From positions 1 to 37,357 of the forward strand of contig JAIOYP010000040.1 in the NCBI GenBank assembly GCA_021741155.1: a DNA stretch of 37,357 bases, read 5' to 3'. The stretch comes from Flavobacteriales bacterium. GTDB taxonomy: Bacteria > Bacteroidota > Bacteroidia > UBA10329. Below are positions 17,032-25,900 of this stretch, in pieces (position 1 is the stretch's first letter; every line of letters begins with the position of its first letter). Made by a program: the position numbers and the translations under genes. The notes under the pieces are model-generated. The model did no database searches. It saw only the letters and a list, made by a program, of their open reading frames with translations, and was not told where the DNA came from.

Positions 17032-18417
17032 ATGGAAAAGGAAGCACCCATTCAGCAATTACCTATGCCACCATTGGTCAAAGATGGTTGGCCAATTGGC
17101 AGTGCACGCCTGTTTGCCGAAGACCCAATTGCGTTCTGCGAAAAGTATATTCCGCAGATGGGAGGTGTTTTTCAAATTAGGTCTATCTTTTTTCTGGTCA
17201 TCAAAGAATTTGAACACGTGGTGTTGGTTACTGATCCAGACATGGTGAAACACATCATGGTGGACAACAACAAGAACTATGTGAAAAGCTATGCTTACAG
17301 AGTGCTAAAAGTCTTGTTGGGTGAAGGACTGCTAACAAGCGAAGGCGATTTTTGGCGTAAGCAGCGTAGATTGCTACAACCGGGATTTCATCGCGATCGT
17401 TTGGCAACTTTCGTGCAAATAATGACCGAAGCAGGGCAGGAGTTGGTAGATAAATGGAGCGTATTGCCGAAGGGGACAGAGGTCGATGTTTCTACGGGCA
17501 TGATGGAAATGACCTTGGATATCGTGTGTCGCGCCATGTTTAGCAGCGATGTTACCGATGCAATGGAAGTGGTGAATCGCGAGTTCGATATGGCAAATGA
17601 GAATCTCATTAACCGCGTGACTAATCCGTTTCCACTCCCGTATTGGATGCCATTGCCAAGCGTGAAACGAGAGAAACAAGGGTATGATGCCATCAAAAAC
17701 GTGGTGGCCGATATCATCGAAAAACGAAGAAGTTCTACTGAAAAGTATGACGACTTGCTTGCCATGCTTATGGAAGTGGAAGATGCCGACACGGGCGAAA
17801 AGATGAGCAACAAGCAGATTCAGGATGAGGTTATTACCATTTTCCTTGCTGGTCATGAAACCACAGCCGTAGCGCTTACATGGATGATGCATTGCTTAGA
17901 GGAAAACCCAGAAGTGGAGGAGAAGTTGGCACAAGAGGAAAGACGTGTTTTGAATGGTAGAACGCCTGTTTTGGAGGACCTTCGCCAATTGGAATACACG
18001 CGTATGGTGATAGATGAAACCTTGCGGTTGTACCCGCCTGCTTGGATTATCGGAAGACATTCTATGGGAGATGATCAGCTTGGCGGATATCATATTCCAG
18101 TCAACACAAATTGTATTATTCCTGTTTATTACATCCATCGCGACCCGAAAAATTGGCACGAACCACTCAAGTTCATTCCAGAACGATTCGATAAGGAAAA
18201 CTCAAAAGGCCGCCACAAGTTTGCCTACTTCCCATTCGGAGGAGGGCCGAGATTGTGCATTGGAAATAACTTTGCATTGATGGAAATGCAATTGATTGCT
18301 CCAATGCTTGTTCGTGCCTTCAAACTCCGAAAGCCCAAAGGATTTGAGTTTAAGAAAGAACCACTTATAACCATGCGACCATCGCCCCACATGAAAATGG
18401 TGTTGACAAGTCGTTAG
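17032..18417 (+). CDS. Cytochrome P450
   Basis: A 461-residue soluble P450 monooxygenase, full length for the bacterial CYP102/CYP4-like group. The I-helix oxygen-activation motif is AGHETTAVALTW, the K-helix ExxR is ETLRLYPP, the PERF segment is FIPERFD, and the heme loop is FPFGGGPRLCIG with Cys409 as thiolate ligand. The substrate is unknown; the KETE-like spacing and RLYPPAW resemble fatty-acid or terpene hydroxylases. No ferredoxin or reductase lies in the window. It follows the DUF72 gene after one base. Confidence 0.93.
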   Translation: MEKEAPIQQLPMPPLVKDGWPIGSARLFAEDPIAFCEKYIPQMGGVFQIRSIFFLVIKEFEHVVLVTDPDMVKHIMVDNNKNYVKSYAYRVLKVLLGEGLLTSEGDFWRKQRRLLQPGFHRDRLATFVQIMTEAGQELVDKWSVLPKGTEVDVSTGMMEMTLDIVCRAMFSSDVTDAMEVVNREFDMANENLINRVTNPFPLPYWMPLPSVKREKQGYDAIKNVVADIIEKRRSSTEKYDDLLAMLMEVEDADTGEKMSNKQIQDEVITIFLAGHETTAVALTWMMHCLEENPEVEEKLAQEERRVLNGRTPVLEDLRQLEYTRMVIDETLRLYPPAWIIGRHSMGDDQLGGYHIPVNTNCIIPVYYIHRDPKNWHEPLKFIPERFDKENSKGRHKFAYFPFGGGPRLCIGNNFALMEMQLIAPMLVRAFKLRKPKGFEFKKEPLITMRPSPHMKMVLTSR

Positions 18418-18469
18418 GAACCAAAATAGATTCGTTAGCCAAGTCTTCCATCCTTCCTTAGAAAGTCCG

Positions 18470-18477
18470 TATCATTG
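18470..18477 (+). promoter_or_regulatory. -7-like box TATCATTG before the helicase gene
   Basis: TATCATTG has one mismatch to TAnnTTTG and ends four bases before the proposed TTG start at 18482. Such a short spacing would make the message nearly leaderless. It supports the TTG start but has no clear -33 partner. Confidence 0.3.
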
Positions 18478-18481
18478 CGAA

Positions 18482-20023
18482 TTGGCTTTTAAAGAAGATG
18501 GCGTGATAGAAAGTGATTTGGAAAGTGGGGTTGGGAAGGAGCTTTATGACTACCAGAAAAAGGCGTTACACCGCATATTTGATCGGTTAGCAGCAAGAAA
18601 AGAGAATTTCAACCTGTTGTTTCAACTCCCAACCGGAGGAGGAAAGACCGTTATTTTCTCTGAAATAGCTCGTAGGTACATCCAACAAACGGGCAAGAAA
18701 GTGATGATTCTGACACATAGAATCGAACTTTCTGCTCAGACCTCTCGCATGCTAGATGTCTTCACCGTTAAGAATAAGGTGATTACAAGTGAGGTGAAAG
18801 ACCTTGATGATCAGGACGATTTCGATTGTTTTGTGGCGATGGTAGAAACACTCAACAACCGTCTAAATGACGAAGCTTTTGAGATGAAAGACATCGGCCT
18901 AGTCATTATTGATGAGGCGCATTACAATTCTTTCGGAAAGCTTTTAAAATTCTTTGACGAAAGCACAATCTTGGGCGTAACGGCCACTCCGTTGAGTTCA
19001 AATGTTACGCTTCCGATGAATGAGAATTACGATGAACTCATTGTGGGAGAGTCGATTCAATCGTTGGTTGATATGAACTATTTGGCCAGAGCCAAAACGT
19101 TTGCATACGACCTCAACCTGACCTCCCTCAACATCGGAATCAACGGAGATTACACCGTTCGATCTTCTGATGAACTTTACACGGATCATACCATGCAAAG
19201 TCGGTTGTTAGGTGCGTATCAAGATCATGCTGAAGGAAAGAAAACGCTGATTTTCAACAACGGAATCAATACATCGCTTTACGTTTACGATACGTTTCAG
19301 AAGGCAGGATATGACATTCGCCATCTCGATAATAAGAACACAGCGGCCGAAAGAAGAGATATCTTACAATGGTTCAAAGAAACTCCTAACGCCATTCTCA
19401 CATCGGTTGGAATTCTTACTACAGGTTTTGATGAACCAACTGTTGAGTCCATCATTCTCAATAGAGCCACACGTTCGTTGACCTTGTATTTTCAAATGAT
19501 TGGTCGAGGTTCTCGTATTCTCGGAAACAAGAGAGAATTCTCGGTAATTGATTTAGGGAACAACGTGGCTCGATTTGGACTTTGGGAAGCCTTCGTTAAT
19601 TGGGAGCATGTTTTTAAAAACCCAGAATTGCATTTGAATGCCATCCGTTCGGATGAGGAAATTCAACGGGAATTCAAATATAAAATGCCACCAGAATTGC
19701 GTGAGCGATTTAAAAATTCTGAGATTATTGATTTCAATATTGCTGATGAATACGACCGTTTAGTGAAATTGGGCGAGCGACCAAAAGCAGTCATCGATTT
19801 GTCGGTCGATCAGCATGTGAAAATATGCGTTGAGAATGCCGAAGATCTTTGGGATGCAAAGGAATTGGCGGGGCTATTGGGAGACGAAATTGAATACCGT
19901 GCCCGTAAATACAGTCATTGCCTTGCTAGCACCACAAAAAACTATGTGAGTTGGCTTCAAGATGAATACAAGCGCAAGTTGAATGTTCGCCTTATTCAAG
20001 AGTATACACTGGTAAATAACTGA
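18482..20023 (+). CDS. DEAD/DEAH-box (SF2) helicase
   Basis: A 513-residue two-domain helicase. Domain 1 has the Q-like DYQKKALHR, Walker A PTGGGKT, motif Ia TGKKVMILTHRIEL, Walker B DEAH and motif III TATPL. Domain 2 has motif V TTGFDEP and motif VI QMIGRGSRI. The last 130 residues are a family-specific C-terminal tail of unknown role. It resembles the UvrB/RadD-type SF2 branch used in nucleic-acid repair; the substrate is not known. There is no in-frame ATG near the expected start: TTG 18482 or GTG 18503 must serve. It lies 64 bases after the P450 gene and 18 bases before the flavoprotein gene. Confidence 0.85.
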   Translation: MAFKEDGVIESDLESGVGKELYDYQKKALHRIFDRLAARKENFNLLFQLPTGGGKTVIFSEIARRYIQQTGKKVMILTHRIELSAQTSRMLDVFTVKNKVITSEVKDLDDQDDFDCFVAMVETLNNRLNDEAFEMKDIGLVIIDEAHYNSFGKLLKFFDESTILGVTATPLSSNVTLPMNENYDELIVGESIQSLVDMNYLARAKTFAYDLNLTSLNIGINGDYTVRSSDELYTDHTMQSRLLGAYQDHAEGKKTLIFNNGINTSLYVYDTFQKAGYDIRHLDNKNTAAERRDILQWFKETPNAILTSVGILTTGFDEPTVESIILNRATRSLTLYFQMIGRGSRILGNKREFSVIDLGNNVARFGLWEAFVNWEHVFKNPELHLNAIRSDEEIQREFKYKMPPELRERFKNSEIIDFNIADEYDRLVKLGERPKAVIDLSVDQHVKICVENAEDLWDAKELAGLLGDEIEYRARKYSHCLASTTKNYVSWLQDEYKRKLNVRLIQEYTLVNN

Positions 20024-20041
20024 ATCATTTAATCTGCAAAT

Positions 20042-21028
20042 ATGAACAAGCCTCCTTTTTACAACGATTTAACGCTGCCCGTGGTGGCTGCACCAATGTT
20101 CCTTATTTCTGGACCAGAAATAGTTATCGAATGTTGTAAAAGCGGAGTAATTGGAACTTTTCCAGCCTTAAATCAGCGCACAACCGAGGGTTTTGAAGAG
20201 TGGGTAATTGAGATAAAAGAAGCGCTGGCCGCGTTTGAAAAGGAAACGGGTAAAAAAGCAGCTCCATTTGGAGTCAACCTCATTGTTCATCATTCTAATC
20301 CTCGCGTTCAAGCAGATTTGGAAATCTGTGTGAAGCACAAAGTTCCTATCATCGTTACCTCTCTTGGGGCAGTTTCGCAGTTGGTAGAGGCTGTTCATTC
20401 GTATGGAGGTTTGGTTTGGCACGATGTAATCAAAAAACGGCATGCAGAGAAGGCTGCCGAAGCTGGAGTTGATGGTTTGATACTGGTTTCTGCAGGAGCA
20501 GGAGGCCATGCCGGAACCTTGAATCCAATGCCATTCGTTCAGGAAATTCGTAGTTTCTTCAAAAAGACAATTCTACTTGCAGGTTGCATCAGTAATGGAA
20601 ACGATGTAGCCTCGGCCATGCAAATGGGAGCCGATTTTGCGTGGATTGGAACACGTTTCATTAACACAACAGAAAGCCGCGCAAGCGAAGGCTATCGCGA
20701 TATGATTATAGCAAGTGGGGCCAGCGATATTGTTCACACTGCAGCTGTTTCTGGTGTTGAAGCTAACTTTCTTCGTCCAAGCCTAGAAGCAATGGGAATT
20801 ACCCAAGAAATGTGGAGCCAAAAAGCCAAAATGGATTTCGGTAAAGAGCTTGATGCAGCCCAAGCTGAAGCAAAAGCGTGGAAAACGCTTTGGTCGGCAG
20901 GGCAGGGCGTTGCCACGGTTCAAGACAATATTCCTGTTGCCGAATTGGTAAATCGTCTAAAAGCTGAATTCATCGTAGCGTTAGAAAACCAACAGAAATT
21001 ACTGGAGAAGTATTCCGCAAAAAGTTGA
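20042..21028 (+). CDS. Nitronate monooxygenase-like flavoprotein
   Basis: A 328-residue FMN TIM-barrel of the nitronate monooxygenase (2-nitropropane dioxygenase) family. Features in order: N-terminal APMFLISGPE, FGVNLIVHHSNPR, GLVWHDVIKKRHAEKA, the FMN phosphate loop VSAGAGGHAG, and GADFAWIGTRFINTTES. The family oxidises alkyl nitronates or acts as enoyl-ACP-reductase-like enzymes; which holds here is unclear. It starts 18 bases after the helicase stop and may share its transcript. Confidence 0.88.
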   Translation: MNKPPFYNDLTLPVVAAPMFLISGPEIVIECCKSGVIGTFPALNQRTTEGFEEWVIEIKEALAAFEKETGKKAAPFGVNLIVHHSNPRVQADLEICVKHKVPIIVTSLGAVSQLVEAVHSYGGLVWHDVIKKRHAEKAAEAGVDGLILVSAGAGGHAGTLNPMPFVQEIRSFFKKTILLAGCISNGNDVASAMQMGADFAWIGTRFINTTESRASEGYRDMIIASGASDIVHTAAVSGVEANFLRPSLEAMGITQEMWSQKAKMDFGKELDAAQAEAKAWKTLWSAGQGVATVQDNIPVAELVNRLKAEFIVALENQQKLLEKYSAKS

Positions 21029-21185
21029 AGCGTTCATGAGAATGCGAGCCATTGAGAAGAGCCAAACAAAAAGCACTTCGTTTCGTAACCCTTAGGGTAA
21101 TCTTAAAGTTTATTGAAAAAGTCGTTGCGTAATTAAATCATCGTTCGATATTTACACCCGAATTAAAGACAGAATTGCAATTAGT

Positions 21186-21563
21186 ATGAGCACAAAGCCA
21201 AGAGTAGTAAAAGACTATGATAAGCTTGACGACAACGTCAAGGAGATGATTAAACTCAACTATCCGTTCGGGTTTGAAGACAATTTGGTGACCTTCACCA
21301 ATATAGACGGAAATAAGGTTTCTGCCTTGCCGTTTGAAACAGATGACAGATATTACCTAGTTAGAATGACCGTGAGCCAAGCTCAAAGCATCATTGAGGA
21401 TGATGATGATTATGATGAGGATGGTAATCTAACAGAAGAAGCGCGCGAAGAGCACGCTGATAAGTACGATGATGACGTTGAAGTTGCTGACGATGCAGAG
21501 GAAGAAGAAGCAGAAGACGTGCCTGAGCAAGATGAAGAAGGCGATGACGAAGAAGATAAATAA
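21186..21563 (+). CDS. Conserved acidic protein of unknown function
   Basis: A 125-residue protein. The first 75 residues form a compact conserved domain (KPRVVKDYDKLDDNVKEMI, LPFETDDRYYLVRMT). The remaining 50 are almost entirely Asp and Glu and should be disordered. Similar proteins with the VKDYxKL start and acidic tail are, from memory, common in Flavobacteriia without a known role. A strong terminator follows, so it is probably a single-gene unit with its own promoter in the 157-base gap upstream. The acidic tail suggests a nucleic-acid mimic or a chaperone-like role, but this is speculation. Confidence 0.8.
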   Translation: MSTKPRVVKDYDKLDDNVKEMIKLNYPFGFEDNLVTFTNIDGNKVSALPFETDDRYYLVRMTVSQAQSIIEDDDDYDEDGNLTEEAREEHADKYDDDVEVADDAEEEEAEDVPEQDEEGDDEEDK

Positions 21564-21595
21564 TCAGTATAGATTTACGGTTTAGTTTTAGTAAA

Positions 21596-21627
21596 AGACT
21601 CTCAACATGGTTGAGGGTCTTTTTTTT
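21596..21627 (+). terminator. Rho-independent terminator after the acidic protein gene
   Basis: AGACTCTCAAC (21596-21606) pairs with GTTGAGGGTCT (21610-21620) around ATG: 11 pairs with one wobble, then a run of eight T. It ends about 60 bases after the stop. Confidence 0.9.
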
Positions 21628-21662
21628 GTTTCTTCCTTGCGGCTAATTAAGATTGCAGTCCG

Positions 21663-22625
21663 ATGATGCGCTTCCTTTTTTCCTTTTTTCTTTTTCTTTT
21701 CTCTTTCTCCGCAAATGCACAAGACATGCCTGAGATTGAGAAATTCGGAAAGAACCCAGGGAATCTGCGTCTGTTCGTTCACGTTCCTGAAAAGCTTCCC
21801 GAAGGAAAAGTACCAATGGTTGTGGTTTTACACGGCTGTGGGCAAGATGCACATGGAATGATGCGCCTAAGTGGTTGGAACAAACTGGCAGATGAACAAG
21901 GTTTTATTGTGGCATATCCCGAGCAAAAAGGAACAAACAATGCCAACCGCTGCTTCAATTGGTTTTACGGAAAAGATACTGAGTTAGACAAAGGCGAAGT
22001 AGCTTCTATCCACCAAGCGGTGGAATACATGAAGCAGAATTATCCGGTTGATGGCAATCGTGTTTCAGTTACCGGTGTTTCTGCTGGCGCAGTGATGGCG
22101 GTAACGGCAGCTTCGTTGTATCCAGCAGATTATTCTGGTGTTGCATCTTATGCAGGCGGGCCATTTGGTTCGGGAAATATCATTTCAGGAGTAGGAAGTA
22201 TGTTCGGTTGGGTCGATAGGAAGCCGTGGGAGTGGGCTAGGAGAGTACGATTAGCAAACGAAGGCTACCGTGGCAACTATCCCAAGATGATTGTGCTACA
22301 GGGAACGGATGACATAGTTTGTAATCCTAAGAACGCCAACGAAATCGTAGAACAGTGGACAGGTTTGCATGAAATCAATCGCGAAGCAGAAATTACTGTG
22401 GATAATTTCAATGATAATCCCAAGGTGAAACGCAGTTCATGGGTCGATACTTCAGGAACGGATTTGGTCGTTCAATACGAATTCAAAGGAATGGGCCATG
22501 TACTGGCGGTTGATGTAGGAAAGGAAAAAGACCAAGGCGGAAGCGATGGTCTTTTCTCAGTGGATATTGGTTTTCATTCCACTTATTGGATTGCGAAGGA
22601 GTTTGGGTTAATCAATGAGCAATAA
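21663..22625 (+). CDS. Secreted PHB-depolymerase-family esterase
   Basis: A 320-residue alpha/beta hydrolase. Residues 1-20 are a Phe-rich signal peptide ending SANAQ. The oxyanion region is VVVLHGCGQDAHGM, and the nucleophile elbow GVSAGAVMA carries the catalytic Ser of GxSxG. A later Asp in LQGTDDIVCNP and His in KGMGHVLAVD complete the triad. The fold matches the PHB depolymerase/LpqC/feruloyl esterase group, so the substrate is probably an ester polymer or aromatic ester; which one cannot be told. ATG codons at 21663 and 21666 are both possible. Its last 14 bases overlap the convergent kelch-like gene. Confidence 0.87.
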   Translation: MMRFLFSFFLFLFSFSANAQDMPEIEKFGKNPGNLRLFVHVPEKLPEGKVPMVVVLHGCGQDAHGMMRLSGWNKLADEQGFIVAYPEQKGTNNANRCFNWFYGKDTELDKGEVASIHQAVEYMKQNYPVDGNRVSVTGVSAGAVMAVTAASLYPADYSGVASYAGGPFGSGNIISGVGSMFGWVDRKPWEWARRVRLANEGYRGNYPKMIVLQGTDDIVCNPKNANEIVEQWTGLHEINREAEITVDNFNDNPKVKRSSWVDTSGTDLVVQYEFKGMGHVLAVDVGKEKDQGGSDGLFSVDIGFHSTYWIAKEFGLINEQ

Positions 22626-24222
22626 TCACCTGTTGTGATTTTGAGAAAGCGCCATTACTGAATCGAACGCTGTAATTTCCATTCGCAAGTTTGGAACAAT
22701 CAAATTGAACCACACCGCTGTGGTCTTTCTGAAGGTTCAATTGTGTGCTATGAATAAGTTTTCCGGAAGTGTCTAGTAGTTCGACTGTTCCTATCGTTCG
22801 GTAAGCAGAGGTGATTGTCACATTCAAAAGCTGCGTTGCTGGATTTGGATATGATTCCAATTCAAAAACATCATCAGCCGTTACATCAGTGGAGCCAACT
22901 CCCGTTGCATTGGTTGCAGTAATGTAAACCTTGAATAAGCGTCCACTTGCCCAGCTTTGAGAGCCATCATTAATGAAAAAGATGTTTTCCAGAGAGCTTT
23001 CAATTCCTCCATGGATATATCCTACTAATGTTCGTTCATCCGGTTGCAATGCGTTCAATTCAAGAATCTGTTCGTTTAAATATGAAACCGATTCTAAAGG
23101 AATAAACTCTGCACCCGAACCAAGAAACCCCGGCATTTGCAGTTCTAGCCGCGTTTCACTCATTGAGCCACTGGCCTGTCGGGTTACGAGGCTTACAGTT
23201 TTTACAAATGGAACATTTTGGTCATCGACAAGATTCCCGTTCGCATCATAATAGTACCGACTAATACCACCAAAGAAAATCGTGTGCATTTCATTGTTCG
23301 CAGCATCAAAAATTGGAAGATGTGCAGAGTGATATTGATTCAATAACTGGTCAAAACTGTTGTTGACCGTATAACCGCTGGCCGTTACGTCAACCGTGTT
23401 GTGCCAAGGTAAATCAACTGTAGGCTGAAAAACGCCTGAGAAAACCGTAAATCCTGTCGTTCCATTCGGAAAAACCTGCGCTACCATGTTGTAATCTCTG
23501 CGATGGAGATTTGCAGCGTCTACCGTTTCCGTGAAATTGGAAATACTCAACGTTGAGCCATTGTCGTTGATGGTGAACTTTCGAATGGCGTCAGAGTATT
23601 CCTGAATAAACCCAGGGCCATTGTTTGGTCCCATCGGATTGTAGCGACCTTCAAAATATTGTCCGCCTACTAGATAGAATGTGTTGTCAAGCAATCCCAA
23701 ATAACCACCCGTTACAGCCATGTTGGCGTCATTCAGCGTTCGTATTTGGTTACTGATGTTTCCACCATTGATAATTCGATTGATAGTGGTAGGAACATTT
23801 ACCGCAGTAAGATTGGCATGTGTAATGTGGTCGCCAGCCGTGGCGCTGTAGCCGTATCCACCTGTGACGTACACGACAGTGTCGCGTTGCACAAACTCCA
23901 TGTTGGTACTTTGCAGTTGCTCGTAAACTGAAGTTGGCAATGATGAAATGGAAGTCGACCACACTTCAAGGGTTGCAGGGTCAACCACGTAAGCCATTAC
24001 ATTATTTGCTGTCGCTAAAAACGCAGCAAACGGCTGACGTTGATGCAAACCATCTGTTCTGCCTCCAATCAAAAGCCATTTTCCATCGTGTTGTCCAACC
24101 ACGAAAGAATGCAACTCAGGAGCATTTGGAAGCGTAACTTCCTCCATTTCGAGTTCAAAATTTGATTGAGAATAGGACTGAAATCCTATTGAGAGAAAGA
24201 GAGCAGTCAGGAAGTATTTCAT
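22612..24222 (-). CDS. T9SS-exported kelch-like beta-propeller protein
   Basis: A 536-residue secreted protein. The signal peptide is MKYFLTALFLSIGFQSYSQ. The body holds kelch-like repeats (GKWLLIGGRTDG, TVVYVTGGYGYS, NTFYLVGGQYFEG, HTIFFGGISRYYY), typical of a beta-propeller that binds proteins or glycans. The C-terminus is a type A T9SS domain (LESYPNPATQLLNV, LLDTSGKLIH, LANGNYSVRFS, SQQVIIAH). Probably surface-exposed. It overlaps the convergent esterase gene by 14 bases. No partner gene seen. Confidence 0.85.
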   Translation of the reverse strand: MKYFLTALFLSIGFQSYSQSNFELEMEEVTLPNAPELHSFVVGQHDGKWLLIGGRTDGLHQRQPFAAFLATANNVMAYVVDPATLEVWSTSISSLPTSVYEQLQSTNMEFVQRDTVVYVTGGYGYSATAGDHITHANLTAVNVPTTINRIINGGNISNQIRTLNDANMAVTGGYLGLLDNTFYLVGGQYFEGRYNPMGPNNGPGFIQEYSDAIRKFTINDNGSTLSISNFTETVDAANLHRRDYNMVAQVFPNGTTGFTVFSGVFQPTVDLPWHNTVDVTASGYTVNNSFDQLLNQYHSAHLPIFDAANNEMHTIFFGGISRYYYDANGNLVDDQNVPFVKTVSLVTRQASGSMSETRLELQMPGFLGSGAEFIPLESVSYLNEQILELNALQPDERTLVGYIHGGIESSLENIFFINDGSQSWASGRLFKVYITATNATGVGSTDVTADDVFELESYPNPATQLLNVTITSAYRTIGTVELLDTSGKLIHSTQLNLQKDHSGVVQFDCSKLANGNYSVRFSNGAFSKSQQVIIAH

Positions 24223-24315
24223 TTTAACGAGATTAATATCGCCTAATGTAATTGTGCGATATCGAACTCAAAGTGATATCCGTCACACATGAAATACGTA
24301 TCGCAGAATTACAGA

Positions 24316-24801
24316 TTATTCTGGTCGCAGGCTTTGAAATTGGCCCGAGACCTCAAGTGTGTCTACCATGAAGTTGTAATGACCAGAAAGGCAGCCAATT
24401 TCACTTTCAAAATCTGTAATTATCAATGCTCCTGGTTGGACGGTATCCGGAAATACCGTTCCGTTAATTCCGGGACCAAAATAAGATGCGCGGTTATCGG
24501 AACTGATGCCGAGCAAAGGATAAGTGCCAACGCTATCACCTCTAAAAATCACAACCATTACATGTTGATTACCTTCTGGAGTCTGAAACATGAAATTGAG
24601 CGAATGTTGTGCTCCGTTTCGTAGCCATGCAATAGTGGTTAGCGGCTCATATAAATGGTCGTTAATGGAGAAACTCGCAGTAGTGGTTTGGTCAATACAA
24701 CTTTCTTCAACTTCCTTGGTGCAACCCATAAGTAGCACCCCTATTAATAGTGCGGTCCAACTAAATGCGTTCTTAAACCTGACGGAAAATCTCAATTGCA
24801 C
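24316..24801 (-). CDS. Predicted lipoprotein of unknown function, non-ATG start
   Basis: Up to 161 residues. A hydrophobic signal ends in lipobox LLMGC, followed by a domain of about 135 residues rich in beta strands (STASFSINDHLYEP-type, GDSVGTYPLLG, LSGHYNFMVDTLEVSG) and two further Cys. No ATG precedes the signal: GTG at 24801 or TTG at 24795. The TTG overlaps the upstream Kazal lipoprotein stop as TTGA, the classic coupling arrangement, so I lean to TTG (159 residues). It resembles small Bacteroidota envelope lipoproteins in shape only; no family named. Confidence 0.7.
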   Translation of the reverse strand: MQLRFSVRFKNAFSWTALLIGVLLMGCTKEVEESCIDQTTTASFSINDHLYEPLTTIAWLRNGAQHSLNFMFQTPEGNQHVMVVIFRGDSVGTYPLLGISSDNRASYFGPGINGTVFPDTVQPGALIITDFESEIGCLSGHYNFMVDTLEVSGQFQSLRPE

Positions 24802-25007
24802 GCTCCAGCGGTGTAGTCAGTAATTCCAGCACATTCGGCTTGGCAATCGTTGCCATAGGTTACGTTATCACAACCGCAAACTGGGGCATAGATTTCGTAG
24901 CACGGACAAGCGTTTGGGTCACCTCCATTATCACAATCATTCTGATTGCAGGCAAAAAAGCTGCTGCCAAATAAGAGTAGCGTTGAATAAAGAAGTGCTG
25001 ATTTCAT
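24792..25007 (-). CDS. Kazal-type protease-inhibitor domain lipoprotein
   Basis: A 71-residue mini-lipoprotein. The signal MKSALLYSTLLLFGSSFFAC ends in a lipobox. The mature part is a single Kazal domain: C-P-C-Y-E, YAPVCGCDNVTYGND, CQAECAGI, then a final Cys, with the PVCG and TYGN hallmarks intact. Kazal domains block serine proteases, so it would protect the cell surface or periplasm. ATG 25007 is chosen; the longer frame to 25079 adds no plausible signal. Its stop overlaps the start of the 24316-24801 lipoprotein, indicating translational coupling. Confidence 0.85.
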   Translation of the reverse strand: MKSALLYSTLLLFGSSFFACNQNDCDNGGDPNACPCYEIYAPVCGCDNVTYGNDCQAECAGITDYTAGACN

Positions 25008-25043
25008 GAGCGTGTTTTTAGCTGGGAATAGATTACGAAGATA

Positions 25044-25068
25044 TTGCATTCTGATATAGCTAACTTTG
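25044..25068 (+). promoter_or_regulatory. Promoter of proC (TTG and TAACTTTG)
   Basis: TTG at 25044-25046 and an exact TAnnTTTG box TAACTTTG at 25061-25068 are 14 bases apart, a little short of the usual spacing. The ATG of proC follows 17 bases after the box. Confidence 0.55.
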
Positions 25069-25085
25069 TGCTCAATCAATAAGAA

Positions 25086-25883
25086 ATGAAGGACAGCAAA
25101 ATTGCCATTATTGGCTGTGGAAATTTGGGATTAACCATCGCCCGTGGTTTGATTGATGATGGTTTTGAGGCTAAAAACCTGATTGCAACACGAAGAAACA
25201 CGGGTTTGCTGAAAGATTTGGCCGCTAAAGGTGTAGTGGTCACTTCAAACAATAATGAAGCAGTAAAGTCTGCGGATGTGGTTGTATTGGCAGTGAAGCC
25301 GTATAACGTTGAGCCAATTTTGAAGGAAATAAGCGGTTCGCTAGAAAGCGGAAAGCACATTCTCGTTTGCTTAGCAACGGGAATCACACTGACCGACCTC
25401 GCTACTTGGAGTGGCAAGGAACTTCCGATTTTCCGAGCTATGCCAAACACAGCGGCAGATGTAAACGAAAGCATGACATTGATTTGTGATAGTGGAGCGA
25501 GTGTGAGTCAGCGAAATGCCATCACGCAATTATTCGATAAGATTGGCACTACGCTTTACATCGATGAAAGTCTGATGGAAGCCGCCACCATTTTGGGCGC
25601 TTGTGGTATTGCTTATGTACTTCGTTTCATGCGGGCCATGATACAAGGTGGAATAGAAGTAGGGTTCGATGCCAAAACAGCTACGGCCATTGTCAGCCAG
25701 ACCATGAAAGGTGCTTCCGAACTCATTATCCAGAATGGAACGCATCCTGAAAGTGAGATTGATAAGGTAACGACTCCGAAAGGCTGCACCATAACTGGGC
25801 TGAACGAAATGGAGCACGCGGGCTTCAGTTCTGCGCTCATCAAAGGAATCGTTGCTAGTTATAAGAAGATTGAAAAACAATAA
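25086..25883 (+). CDS. proC: Pyrroline-5-carboxylate reductase
   Basis: A 265-residue cytosolic enzyme that reduces pyrroline-5-carboxylate to proline with NAD(P)H. The Rossmann motif is IAIIGCGNLGLTIARGL at the N-terminus. VVVLAVKPYNVEPIL and FRAMPNTAADVNESMT are ProC hallmarks, and the C-terminal dimer helix carries TTPKGCTITGLNEMEHAGF. Full length for the family. It has its own promoter and is followed after 17 bases by a DUF4019 gene. Confidence 0.95.
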   Translation: MKDSKIAIIGCGNLGLTIARGLIDDGFEAKNLIATRRNTGLLKDLAAKGVVVTSNNNEAVKSADVVVLAVKPYNVEPILKEISGSLESGKHILVCLATGITLTDLATWSGKELPIFRAMPNTAADVNESMTLICDSGASVSQRNAITQLFDKIGTTLYIDESLMEAATILGACGIAYVLRFMRAMIQGGIEVGFDAKTATAIVSQTMKGASELIIQNGTHPESEIDKVTTPKGCTITGLNEMEHAGFSSALIKGIVASYKKIEKQ

Positions 25884-25900
25884 TTTGTAAGTTCATCACC

